Assembly: GCA_041740315.1 (NCBI GenBank)
Contig: JBGSMF010000263.1
Coordinates: forward strand, 4,622-68,621
Reading direction: 5' to 3'
Origin: JBGSMF01 sp041740315
GTDB lineage: Bacteria; Chloroflexota; Anaerolineae; Fen-1058
Length of the DNA stretch: 64,000 nucleotides
A model generated the notes under the pieces. It had not been told where the DNA came from. It saw nothing but the letters and a program-made list of their open reading frames with translations, and searched no databases. This document shows positions 47,186 to 55,415 of this stretch, one piece after another (position 1 is the first letter of the stretch; each line of letters starts with the position of its first letter). A program made the position numbers and the translations under genes.

Positions 47186-49535
47186 TGTCAACCAGGTGTG
47201 CTTTTAGCCGCTCTGATTTTTCAACCAACGTGCCGCGCCGATATAATGGTCGCGCTTTGATGGGCGCCACTTGCGGCTCTACCCAGCGCAGCTCGTAACG
47301 CTCAGCCGATTCACAGCCCGCTGACAATTGCACCCCCAGCCCGTCGCGGTTATCGTACACCGTGCCGCCAAAGTACAGGTCGTCGTACCCTACCGGCGGC
47401 CATTGTGGGGCGACTTGCGCCAGGCGGGCGTAAGTTGCTTGGGCATAGCCCGGCATAGTGGCGGCCAGCTCGACCATGATTTCTTCCGAGGTGGCGTAAT
47501 TCCAATCCAAGCCCAATTTGCGCGCTACTCTCTGCATAATTTGCCAGTCTGGCTGCGCTTGGCCCAGGGACGGCAAAGCCTTGTAAAAGCGCTGCACACG
47601 CCGCTCGGCATTGGTAAAGGTGCCATCGCGTTCGGCCCAACTGACGGCCGGAAGGACCACATCGGCCTTGCGCGCTGTTTCGGTGGCAAACAACTCTTGG
47701 CAAATGACAAACGCGCTGGGGGGTAATTCTGCGCCGTCTCCCACCGGGTCGGCGCCGGCGATATATAACGTGGAAGGCTCAAAGCCAAAATCCGGCGTTT
47801 GAAATCCCAGAGTCGTAATTTGATCCAGCACGCCCTGGGTGTTGGCATGGGGCCACACCGGCAGCAAGCCATTGTTGGGCCGGCCCACGTGCCCAGTGAG
47901 AACCGCCAGGTTAGCCAGATGTTGCGGCAGCGACTCGGGTGCGCCGACGGTGCCAAAGGCAAAAATGGTATTTCCGGCTGCTGCCAGCGCGCGCGCTGTG
48001 CTGACAATCGCCTCTGGCGGCACGCCGGTCAATTCGCTCACCCGCGCGGGTGTAAATTCGGCCAGCTTGGCCTCTAGCTCAGCCAGTCCAGACACCAGGT
48101 TTCTATCAGAAGCCTGGTGTCTCTCCAAAATTACGTTTAAAGTTACGTTCAGCAAACCTAGCACGACATGTGTCTCTGTGCCCTCACGGCACTGAAGGCA
48201 CGTAACTTGAGCCGGCTGGGTGGAATTTTTGGGTCTGAAACTCGAAACTTGGAATTTTGGAATTGACCTCAGCCGCAAATTCCATACAGGCGCTTCTTCC
48301 TTCAGGTCGGCCCCCACAATCAAGACAACGCTGTTAGCCGGATCCAATCTGCCCAAATTCGTTCCGGTCGCCACACCGTATTGCCGCGCCACCTGCGCGC
48401 CCCCCACACACGGGTACATTTGCATCCAATCCGATTTAAAGCCCTGGCGCAGCAGCTTGCCCAGTAGATACACATCTTCGTTGGGCAGACAGTCGCCCAC
48501 CAGCGCAACTGTCTTGCCGCTTTCCAGCCTGAGCTTTTCGCTCACCACCGCCAGCGCCGCATCCCAAGAAATCGGCTGAAGGCTCTCGCCCCAGCGCACC
48601 AAGGGCTGGGTCAGACGTTGGGGGCTGTGCGTGTGACCGTGCCCAAAGCGGCCCTTGTCGCAAATCCATATCTCATTCACCTGCTCGTTTTGTCGGGGCA
48701 TGACGCGCAAAATTTCCCAGCCGCCCCCTCGCTTGGCGCTGCGGCGCGTGCTGAGGGTGAGGTTGCACCCCACCGCGCAGTGAGGACACAGGCTGGGGAT
48801 ATTGGTCAGCTCCCACGGGCGGGCACGAAAGTGAAAATCTACCGTCGTCAGCGCGCCCACCGGGCAGATATCGGTGGTGTTGCCCGAAAAATGGCTATTG
48901 AACGGCGGAGCGGAAAACGTAATGATTTCCAGCTTGCGCCCGCGCTCTGAAAAGCCCAGCACGTGGTCGCCGGCGATTTCATCTTGGAAGCGGACGCAGC
49001 GCGCGCATTGGATGCAGCGTTCGCGATCCAGCCAGATGAGGTCGCCCAGCGGGACGTGCTTGTCTAGCAGTTGCTTGTCTAAAAATTCAAAGCGGGTCTT
49101 GCCCGGCCCATAGGCCATCGTCAGGTTTTGCAATGGGCACTCGCCGCCCTTGTCGCAAATGGGGCAATCGAGAGGATGGCTGGTGAGCAGCAGTTCCAGC
49201 ACCTCGCGCTGAGCGGCCTTGACTGCGTCGCTTTGCGCGGCGGTGCGCACCTGCATCCCCTCGCTGACGGGCGTGGTGCAGGCTGTTTGCAGCTTTAGGT
49301 TCCAGACAATTTTTTGCTGGCCGCTTTCATCCAGCACCGGCTGGCCCGTGGCGCGGTCAATGGCTGGCGTGCCAATCTCCACCAGGCACATGCGGCACAT
49401 CCCCACCGGCTTGAGCTTGGGGTGATAGCAAAACACGGGAATGGTGATGCCCACCGATTTGGCTGCATCTACCACCAACGTGCCGGCGGGCACGCTCACT
49501 TGCTGGTCGTCAATGAATAGGTTAACCAAGTTCAT
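47181..49535 (-). CDS. nuoG: NADH-quinone oxidoreductase subunit G
   Basis: A 784-residue iron-sulfur subunit. The N-terminal [2Fe-2S] domain has 'CYHPKLKPVGMCRMCLVEI', then the second cluster region ('HPLDCPICDKGGECPLQNLTMAYG') and 'RERCIQCARCVRFQDEIAG'. The 'LCPHCAVGCNLTLS' Fe-S motif and a molybdopterin-oxidoreductase-like domain (about 215-750) follow. About residues 415-490 contain an atypical segment ('KFQVSSFRPKNSTQPAQ' to 'ASDRNLVSGL') that coincides with inserted repeats (48091-48266). Its start codon overlaps the stop of the 615-residue gene (ATGA, 49532-49535). Confidence 0.93.
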   Translation of the reverse strand: MNLVNLFIDDQQVSVPAGTLVVDAAKSVGITIPVFCYHPKLKPVGMCRMCLVEIGTPAIDRATGQPVLDESGQQKIVWNLKLQTACTTPVSEGMQVRTAAQSDAVKAAQREVLELLLTSHPLDCPICDKGGECPLQNLTMAYGPGKTRFEFLDKQLLDKHVPLGDLIWLDRERCIQCARCVRFQDEIAGDHVLGFSERGRKLEIITFSAPPFNSHFSGNTTDICPVGALTTVDFHFRARPWELTNIPSLCPHCAVGCNLTLSTRRSAKRGGGWEILRVMPRQNEQVNEIWICDKGRFGHGHTHSPQRLTQPLVRWGESLQPISWDAALAVVSEKLRLESGKTVALVGDCLPNEDVYLLGKLLRQGFKSDWMQMYPCVGGAQVARQYGVATGTNLGRLDPANSVVLIVGADLKEEAPVWNLRLRSIPKFQVSSFRPKNSTQPAQVTCLQCREGTETHVVLGLLNVTLNVILERHQASDRNLVSGLAELEAKLAEFTPARVSELTGVPPEAIVSTARALAAAGNTIFAFGTVGAPESLPQHLANLAVLTGHVGRPNNGLLPVWPHANTQGVLDQITTLGFQTPDFGFEPSTLYIAGADPVGDGAELPPSAFVICQELFATETARKADVVLPAVSWAERDGTFTNAERRVQRFYKALPSLGQAQPDWQIMQRVARKLGLDWNYATSEEIMVELAATMPGYAQATYARLAQVAPQWPPVGYDDLYFGGTVYDNRDGLGVQLSAGCESAERYELRWVEPQVAPIKARPLYRRGTLVEKSERLKAHLVDR
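48091..48266. repeat. Palindrome and octamers inserted inside nuoG
   Basis: gacaccaggtttct and agaagcctggtgtc form a 14-bp stem with one mismatch around a three-base loop (48091-48121). Further along, ctgaaact, cgaaactt, ggaatttt and ggaattga (48235-48266) run in octamer register. Both lie in the reading frame and encode residues absent from the normal NuoG pattern at this place. Confidence 0.7.
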
Positions 49536-51379
49536 TTCCGCTTTTTTGTCCGGGCGCGTCCCATTCGACCGGCCGCCCTCTCCAATTCAGCTTGAAAAGC
49601 GCTGTGGCGAGGAAAGCTTTCTCGCGCGCTGTTCAGCATAGCATCCGCATCTTTGCCCTGCGCTTGCAGCATCTCTGCGCAGGCGGCCACAAGCACGGCC
49701 GCCTTGTCGTAACTTTTGCGGTGTTGCCCGCCCACAATAGCCTGCATCCGCTTGTTGGCCGTGTCAATGCACCAGGCTGAAAATCTAGTTTGCTGCTCCT
49801 TACTCAAAGACGCATTGGGAAGCATTTGGGCATAGGTGTGCTCTATGCGTTCTGGCAAGCGATTATCTTGGCTGGCAAGGGCGTCTGCTTCCACCCAGCC
49901 TTCTTTGTCTTCATAATCATCGTAATCATTGTAGTACGCCATGCCCCCATAGCCAAACCCGATGCTGCTGCGCAGTGCAGAACGCCAGAGCTCTTTTAAA
50001 TTTGCGGGCATTGTGGCGTCGGTGCAGCCTGCCAGCAGCGCGAGGAAAAACGCCAGGCACCACCCTTGTGAACTGGTGTCATAGCTCCAACCTAATACTT
50101 GCATGTGAGCGACTTGCTTGTGGGCGGCATCCCAATCTTGGGCCAACAAATACGCATGAACCAGGACAGATTCGTCAGTCCATGCCTCTTCCTCTTGGTC
50201 ATCTGGGGGCCACTCTGCGCTTGCTGAGTTGGCTTTGCGCGGCGGATGGGCAATATAATCTTTCAGGTATTCTGCTGCTTGCCGCATCCACTTGAGCTGC
50301 TCTTTGCCCGCGGCAACGGTGTCTTGCAAATCAAGCAAGCATCCCAGGCCAGGTTGAGCCTCAAAAGCCTGCCAGCGCCCATCGCGCAGGGCTTGGGGGT
50401 CATTGAGCTTGCTGGCAGCAACGCACAGGTGATCGGCGACAGCGGCGCGGATAGGCTGCTTTTCCGGCAGAATCAGGAGAGCCTGTTGCGCAGCGGCGAG
50501 CACCTCGGCGTGTTTGCCCTCGCTTTCCAGCGCAGTGAACCAATCCAGGTACGCTCTGGGGCGTTTTTTGCCTTCCTTGAGCGCCAGTTTTTCTAGCCCG
50601 GCTGTGCCTTGCGAAAGGCGAATGGCCTCTCGCAGCCAGGCGTCGGCGTCAGCGCCTTTTTGCTTGCGCAGAAAAGCAACCCACTCTTTTAAAAATTGGT
50701 CTTGATCGGGCAGCGGCTTGGGTGAAATTTGAATCACATCATCTAGCATGGCGCGCGGCTTGCCAAAGCCAAAGCGTGATTGTTGCATCTGTTCAAAGAG
50801 CGCCTGGGGGCGGCTTGCCTGGGGTTCGGTTTCGTACACCGCGCGCAAGTAACGCGCCCACAGCTCGGCCTTGTCTACCTGGTCAAGGTCGCTTATCCGC
50901 ACGCCCCGCCCATGGTCATCTTCCAGGCTGAGCGTCTCGTAAAGCTTTTGATAGGCCTTGCGCGCCAAAGTCAGCTTGCCATAATCAAACACGGCATCCA
51001 CCCGCTCAACCAATGCCGCCAGCGGTTCTACAAAATCCTCGTAAGGGCTAAGGCTATCCTCATCATCGTGATAATCGCCCCACTCGTCGTAATAGCCTTC
51101 GTCCCAATATTCCTCGGCGTTCTTCATGGCGGCCTTGATTTCACGCGCCAGGTCGCCAATATCGGCCAGCAGGTCTTCTTGCCCAATCGCCTGCTGGATA
51201 GCCGAGCCTGTTTCTGCGGCCGGTTCCAATTTGGCTAGAAAAGCTTGCCGGCCTGCCGGCAAGGTCTCGTGCGCCATTGCGCGCAAAATGGCGCGCAGTT
51301 CATCGGCAGAGCATTGGTCCAGCCGCTGCTCCACCGCTTCCCAAAATGCTTTTAATGTCATTTTTTCTTTGCTTGGCAT
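49532..51379 (-). CDS. 615-residue protein of unknown function inside the nuo operon
   Basis: I do not recognise a family. The protein looks soluble and almost entirely helical, with TPR-like helix pairs ('AYLDWFTALESEGKHAEVLAAAQQALLILPEKQPIRAAVADHLC', 'LLAQDWDAAHKQVAHMQVLG'). It has an acidic, Tyr-rich low-complexity patch ('EEYWDEGYYDEWGDYHDDEDS', about 88-108), another ('YYNDYDDYEDKEG', about 490), and a basic end ('GRMGRARTKKRK'). No signal peptide or membrane helix is seen. GGAGGAG precedes the start. It is the last of four co-oriented genes between nuoF and nuoG, 22 bases after the OB-like gene, and overlaps nuoG by four bases. Confidence 0.7.
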   Translation of the reverse strand: MPSKEKMTLKAFWEAVEQRLDQCSADELRAILRAMAHETLPAGRQAFLAKLEPAAETGSAIQQAIGQEDLLADIGDLAREIKAAMKNAEEYWDEGYYDEWGDYHDDEDSLSPYEDFVEPLAALVERVDAVFDYGKLTLARKAYQKLYETLSLEDDHGRGVRISDLDQVDKAELWARYLRAVYETEPQASRPQALFEQMQQSRFGFGKPRAMLDDVIQISPKPLPDQDQFLKEWVAFLRKQKGADADAWLREAIRLSQGTAGLEKLALKEGKKRPRAYLDWFTALESEGKHAEVLAAAQQALLILPEKQPIRAAVADHLCVAASKLNDPQALRDGRWQAFEAQPGLGCLLDLQDTVAAGKEQLKWMRQAAEYLKDYIAHPPRKANSASAEWPPDDQEEEAWTDESVLVHAYLLAQDWDAAHKQVAHMQVLGWSYDTSSQGWCLAFFLALLAGCTDATMPANLKELWRSALRSSIGFGYGGMAYYNDYDDYEDKEGWVEADALASQDNRLPERIEHTYAQMLPNASLSKEQQTRFSAWCIDTANKRMQAIVGGQHRKSYDKAAVLVAACAEMLQAQGKDADAMLNSARESFPRHSAFQAELERAAGRMGRARTKKRK

Positions 51380-51401
51380 AGCTCCTCCATTGCATCAGGC
51401 G

Positions 51402-52148
51402 TCATTTCTTGTGGAACGCAAAATCGGCAAACGTCTGCCCCTCCAGATAATCTGGAAAAGTATAGACGCCCGTAACTTGAACAAAACACCGATCTGGAAA
51501 CTTGGCCCAACCGCGAGCCAGCCCGACTCGCAGGTAAACGTCCCTCGACTGCAAGGCCGCTGTCAACTCGGCGGCAATCTTTATCGGGGCGCAGCCTTGC
51601 TCACGTTGACGATCGTGGTAGTATCGCCACGCCAGGTCCGTAACCGTCAACCGATAAATCTGTCCTTCGCCATCATTAAAGACAAGACGGTATTGCCATT
51701 TGTTTTCAGGCGAAAGGTCGTGAATCACAGATTGTATCTGTTGAGGTCGAATCGTGCCGAGAGAACGCACTCCTTGGCCCAATTTGACGTAGCAGCCATA
51801 ATCAAAGTAAAGCAGCGTTTCAAAAACCGACCTAACGCTGGCAAAAAGCGTCCGGTCGAGTATTTCCCTTTTGGCTTTTTCGTCCACTCGCTTGATAAAG
51901 CGCACCGTGGAGGGATTGTAGCGATAATCTTCTGTATGTGGCGGCTCGGGCACTGCTTGTAGCAGGTCATATTCCACCACCGCAAAAGGGTAAACACTTG
52001 GGCGACCCTGCCCGTATAACGTGCTCTCATGAATGCCAGGCGGCGGCAAAGTTGGGCGGATGCAGTGGCCCTGTCTATCGTAACCGGCCACGCACACGCG
52101 CCCTTCTTGCATGCGCGTCAAATCGGTAATGACAATCTCTTTCTTCAC
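51402..52148 (-). CDS. Probable two-OB-fold domain protein
   Basis: A 248-residue soluble protein. It starts 'KKEIVITDLTRMQEGRVCVAGYDRQGHCIRPTLPPPGI', with a second beta-rich half ('WQYRLVFNDGEGQIYRLTVTDLAWRYYHDRQR', then 'RDVYLRVGLARGWAKFPDRCFVQVTGVYTFPDYLEG'). It resembles proteins labelled in databases as dual-OB-domain proteins, which would bind nucleic acid. I assign this from memory, with moderate trust. GTG 52148 overlaps the stop of the upstream DUF488 gene (GTGA), so it is translated together with it. Confidence 0.6.
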   Translation of the reverse strand: MKKEIVITDLTRMQEGRVCVAGYDRQGHCIRPTLPPPGIHESTLYGQGRPSVYPFAVVEYDLLQAVPEPPHTEDYRYNPSTVRFIKRVDEKAKREILDRTLFASVRSVFETLLYFDYGCYVKLGQGVRSLGTIRPQQIQSVIHDLSPENKWQYRLVFNDGEGQIYRLTVTDLAWRYYHDRQREQGCAPIKIAAELTAALQSRDVYLRVGLARGWAKFPDRCFVQVTGVYTFPDYLEGQTFADFAFHKK

Positions 52149-52582
52149 AGGTGAATAATCTCCACACCCGACCAATGCGCCGCAAGCCGCTCGGCGACCA
52201 GGCGGCGGTGGCACCGCTCAGGCGCAGCCTCGCTACAAAGCAAACAGGAAACTTGCTCAAACTCGGCCCGATTCAAAGCGGTAGGGATGTTTCGTTCATC
52301 CATAAGGGATTCAAAACGCTCAACGTATCGGACCCAATCTGAATCCTGGCGATAATCCTTCAAGAGTTCCTTGGTTGGCGACAGTTCAGGCATGTAGACG
52401 TATTGGCAACCGGCCGCAAGGGCGGCAAGAAAGTAGGGCAGATCATCTTGTTTGGCAAAGCCGGCCAGTTGCCCGCCCGGGTTCAGGCGAATATCCACCA
52501 ATCGCTGCACGCCATGCCGCCGCAGCAACTCGAAGAAATCTTGGGCGCGTTTTTGAGTAAAACCTATTGTGTAAATCTTCAT
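52145..52582 (-). CDS. DUF488 protein, second copy
   Basis: A 145-residue DUF488 protein: 'KIYTIGFTQKRAQDFFELLRRHGVQRLVDIRLNP' at the start and the conserved 'SCLLCSEAAPERCHRRLVAERL' (Cys-Ser-Glu ... Cys-His-Arg) near the end. The conserved Cys/His set suggests catalysis or metal binding, but no DUF488 activity is firmly established. ATG 52582 overlaps the stop of the first DUF488 gene (ATGA). The two copies are diverged paralogues, roughly a quarter to a third identical by eye. Confidence 0.85.
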   Translation of the reverse strand: MKIYTIGFTQKRAQDFFELLRRHGVQRLVDIRLNPGGQLAGFAKQDDLPYFLAALAAGCQYVYMPELSPTKELLKDYRQDSDWVRYVERFESLMDERNIPTALNRAEFEQVSCLLCSEAAPERCHRRLVAERLAAHWSGVEIIHL

Positions 52583-53124
52583 AGCAAAGTTAGCTGTTCT
52601 ACTGGCGGCAATTCGTCCACCGAGGCAAGAATTGACCTGGCGCCAAACACCGAACCATCGCCGCGAATGTGCCGCACGTCTACCTCGGGGCGCTCCGCGA
52701 TGAGATATTTTGCAATCAAGTGGTGCCGGTGACATTCGGCCGGATTCTCCTCGCTGCACATAATTGCCGTCGTTTGCTCGTCGGCCAGTTCCAACAAGCG
52801 TTCTATGCCTTTGATAAACCACGAACGCTTCATCACTTCTGGATAATCCACCTCGTGTAAATAGTCTGTTCCCTCGGCCGGCAGCGCGCGGCTCTTGTAG
52901 CAGAGCGGGTCGGATGGGCGGCCTCCCAGGTATTTGCCAGCATGAGCATATTGAATTTCGCGCTGCGGCAAAACAGCTTCAAGGTTCTCTTTGTTGAATT
53001 GTGGATTGTAGCGGCTGTAGGGCGCAGTGCGCACGTCAACCAAGAGCATAACGCCATTGTCCTCTAGCAAAGCGATAAATTTTTCCAAGCTGTGATTGCT
53101 GTGGCCAATAGTCAAAAGCTTCAT
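52579..53124 (-). CDS. DUF488 protein, first copy
   Basis: A 181-residue DUF488 protein: 'KLLTIGHSNHSLEKFIALLEDNGVMLLVDVRTAPYSRYNPQFNKENLEAVL', 'YAHAGKYLGGRP' and 'TAIMCSEENPAECHRHHLIAKYL'. It is the canonical form of the family (TIGHS start, DVR, LGG, CHR). It is the first gene of the cassette, 15 bases after nuoF. Four passenger genes follow one another with start/stop overlaps or a short gap before nuoG. Confidence 0.88.
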   Translation of the reverse strand: MKLLTIGHSNHSLEKFIALLEDNGVMLLVDVRTAPYSRYNPQFNKENLEAVLPQREIQYAHAGKYLGGRPSDPLCYKSRALPAEGTDYLHEVDYPEVMKRSWFIKGIERLLELADEQTTAIMCSEENPAECHRHHLIAKYLIAERPEVDVRHIRGDGSVFGARSILASVDELPPVEQLTLL

Positions 53125-53139
53125 ATCACATCCTGTCTC

Positions 53140-54396
53140 CTACACTTGGCTCACTTTTGCCAAATATTCGTCTTTGAACAAGTTGACGCTAGATAATATC
53201 GGCGCAATGGCAAATTCACCCAGCGGGCACAAGCACTTGTTTTGCATCTGACCGGCCACGCTGCACAGCAACTCAACGTCGTCTGGCTTGCCGTGCCCGG
53301 CCGCCAGCCGCTCGAAAATATGTAGCAGCCAATAGGTGCCCTCGCGGCAGGGAGTGCACTTGCCGCACGACTCGTGCTTGAAAAAGCGAATGACCTTGTG
53401 CATCGCCCAAACTATATCAGTGGTCGAATCCATCACGATGACCGAGGCCGAGCCAAGCATCGAGCCGGCGCCGGCCACCGATTCGTAATCGAGCGGCGTA
53501 TCCAGCTTGTCGCCCGTAATCAGCGTAGACGACGCGCCCGAAGGCATGAGGGCCTTGACCTCGGTGCCCTCGCGCAGCAGACCTTGGCCGTATTCCTGGC
53601 CGTAAATCAGATCTCGAAAGGTGATGGCGCCGAGCGGGGCTTCGTAATTGCCGGGGCGCTTGACGTGTCCGCTGAGGGAGTATATCTTGGGGCCGGGGCT
53701 TTTTTCGGTGCCAAAGCGCCGATAGGCCGCCGCGCCGTTCAAGATGATGTAGGGCACATTGGCCAGCGTTTCAACATTGTTGATGACGGTGGGCCGGCTG
53801 TATAGCCCCTCGACGGCGGGGAAGGGGGGGCGCAGGCGCGGCTGGCCGATTTTGCCCTCTAGCGATTCGAGCAAGGCCGTTTCTTCGCCGCAGATATAGG
53901 CCCCCGCGCCCAAATGAACTGCCACGTCCACCGTCACGCCGCTGCCCAGGATATTTTGCCCCAGGTAACCGGCTTTGTAGGCCTTGTCTACCGCCGATTG
54001 CAGCGCGCGCGCCGGTTGGGCAAATTCGCCGCGACAGTAGATATAGACCTTTTCGGCCTGCACAGCAAAAGCGGCCAACGCAGCGCCTTCGATCACCTGG
54101 TGAGGGTTCTTTTCGAGCAATTGGCGATCTTTGAACGTGCCCGGCTCGGATTCATCGGCATTGACCACCACATAATGTGGCAGTGCGCCCTTGACAAAGC
54201 TCCACTTGAGGCCGGTGGGAAAGCCTGCCCCGCCGCGCCCGCGCAGGCCCGAATTCGTCACCTCTTGCTTAACCTGATCCGGCCCCATCGAGGTGAGCGC
54301 CTTGCGCAAGGCCGCGTATCCAGCGTGCTCAACATAGACATCCAGCTTGCCAATATCGGGAATATCCAGGTCGCGCAAAAGGATGTGTTGCCCCAT
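53140..54396 (-). CDS. nuoF: NADH-quinone oxidoreductase subunit F
   Basis: A 418-residue NADH- and FMN-binding subunit. It has 'SGLRGRGGAGFPTGLKWSFV' (FMN/NADH site), 'YVVVNADESEPGTFKDR', 'YICGEETALLESLEGKIGQPRLRPPFPA' and the N3 cluster 'ESCGKCTPCREGTYW' with the later Cys in 'LCPLGEFA'. It starts directly after the acetyltransferase stop (TGAATG). It receives electrons from NADH and passes them to NuoE and NuoG clusters. Confidence 0.96.
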   Translation of the reverse strand: MGQHILLRDLDIPDIGKLDVYVEHAGYAALRKALTSMGPDQVKQEVTNSGLRGRGGAGFPTGLKWSFVKGALPHYVVVNADESEPGTFKDRQLLEKNPHQVIEGAALAAFAVQAEKVYIYCRGEFAQPARALQSAVDKAYKAGYLGQNILGSGVTVDVAVHLGAGAYICGEETALLESLEGKIGQPRLRPPFPAVEGLYSRPTVINNVETLANVPYIILNGAAAYRRFGTEKSPGPKIYSLSGHVKRPGNYEAPLGAITFRDLIYGQEYGQGLLREGTEVKALMPSGASSTLITGDKLDTPLDYESVAGAGSMLGSASVIVMDSTTDIVWAMHKVIRFFKHESCGKCTPCREGTYWLLHIFERLAAGHGKPDDVELLCSVAGQMQNKCLCPLGEFAIAPILSSVNLFKDEYLAKVSQV

Positions 54397-54825
54397 TCAA
54401 ACCTCGTCGCTATCCCGCTTGCTCACATACACAATGTCGTGCGTTTTATATCCCTCGCGCGCAAACAGCGCCTGCGAAGAGGCGTTATCGCCTTCGATCA
54501 AGGCGGCAAAAATGTGGATGCCCATCGCGCGCAGCTCGTTTTCAGTGGCGGTGACCAATTGCGCTGCATAACCCTTGCGGCGATGCTGGGGGTGAATGGC
54601 CAGCCGGTTGATCCACCCTTTGCGCGTGTCTTGGGTCACCACCACCACGCCAATCAGCTCGCCGCCTTCTTCCAGCCCCAAGATCACTTGCCCGGCAGCC
54701 ATCTGTGCCGCCATGGTCGCGCGGCTGTCGCGCCCTTGCGCGCGAATGCTGTGTAGCCCGGCCAACTGCCACAGTCCAATGATTGCGTCGTAATCGTCAA
54801 TTGTCAAACGTCGAATGGTTGCCAT
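54397..54825 (-). CDS. GNAT acetyltransferase between nuoE and nuoF
   Basis: A 142-residue single-domain GNAT enzyme. 'INRLAIHPQHRRKGYAAQLVTATENEL' is the acetyl-CoA loop (R-R-K-G-Y-A). 'ALIEGDNASSQALFAREGYKTHDIVYVSK' is the usual C-terminal part. The target is unknown. It is fully embedded: its ATG shares a base with the nuoE stop (TAATG) and its stop abuts the nuoF start. That tight fit suggests stable co-expression with complex I; an accessory role (protein acetylation) or hitch-hiking are both possible. Confidence 0.85.
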   Translation of the reverse strand: MATIRRLTIDDYDAIIGLWQLAGLHSIRAQGRDSRATMAAQMAAGQVILGLEEGGELIGVVVVTQDTRKGWINRLAIHPQHRRKGYAAQLVTATENELRAMGIHIFAALIEGDNASSQALFAREGYKTHDIVYVSKRDSDEV

Positions 54826-55310
54826 TAACCGGAAAATCGCCGCAAAAGCAACTCGAACTGTTCTTGAGTGAGGTTTTCAAAATAACTCAGGTCAATTTGC
54901 GTCATGGGGGCGCGGTCGCACGCGGCCAGGCACATTACGGTTTCTACCGTAAACTGGCCGTCCTCCGTCGTTTGCCCGCCGTGGCGCACTTTGTCTGGAT
55001 CGAGCTTGAGCCGCTGGCACACGTGGTCTACAAACTCGTCTGCGCCGCGCAGCGCGCATGGCAGATCATCGCAAATTTGGATGACGTGCTTGCCCGTTGC
55101 GTGGTCGTAAAACAGCGTATAAAAGCCCACCACCGAGCGCACCTCGGTTGGATCCAGCTCCACAATCTGTGCTATCTCGCGGGTGACCTCATCGGTGCAG
55201 TGGCCGTACACCTTTTGCGCCAGGTGCAGCAGCGGCATCACTGCCGAACGCCTGGCCGGGTATTTGGCCAGAATGGCCTCTACATCGTCTCGGTGAGTTT
55301 TCAACAGCAT
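54825..55310 (-). CDS. nuoE: NADH-quinone oxidoreductase subunit E
   Basis: A 161-residue thioredoxin-like [2Fe-2S] subunit (cluster N1a). The ligands are in 'QICDDLPCALRGADEF' (C-x4-C) and 'VMCLAACDRAP' (C-x3-C). The N-terminal helical part 'PARRSAVMPLLHLAQKVYG' is typical. ATG 55310. Confidence 0.95.
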   Translation of the reverse strand: MLLKTHRDDVEAILAKYPARRSAVMPLLHLAQKVYGHCTDEVTREIAQIVELDPTEVRSVVGFYTLFYDHATGKHVIQICDDLPCALRGADEFVDHVCQRLKLDPDKVRHGGQTTEDGQFTVETVMCLAACDRAPMTQIDLSYFENLTQEQFELLLRRFSG

Positions 55311-55330
55311 AACAACCCCAAATTTTTAGG

Positions 55331-55408
55331 ACGCGGATTTTCACGGATGCAACGGATGAACACGGATTATCCTAAAAGCATCTGCGTCAATCTGTGTTAT
55401 CTGTGTCC
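55331..55408. repeat. Inverted acggatg / atctgtg word arrays, nuoD-nuoE gap
   Basis: The left arm has acgcggatt, acggatgca, acggatgaa and acacggatt words (55331-55368). The right arm has the inverted words atctgcgtca, atctgtgtt and atctgtgtcc (55380-55408). The period is nine to ten bases. It fills the 105-base gap between nuoD and nuoE. Words of this kind occur between genes in many environmental genomes. Confidence 0.75.
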
Positions 55409-55415
55409 CAATAGA

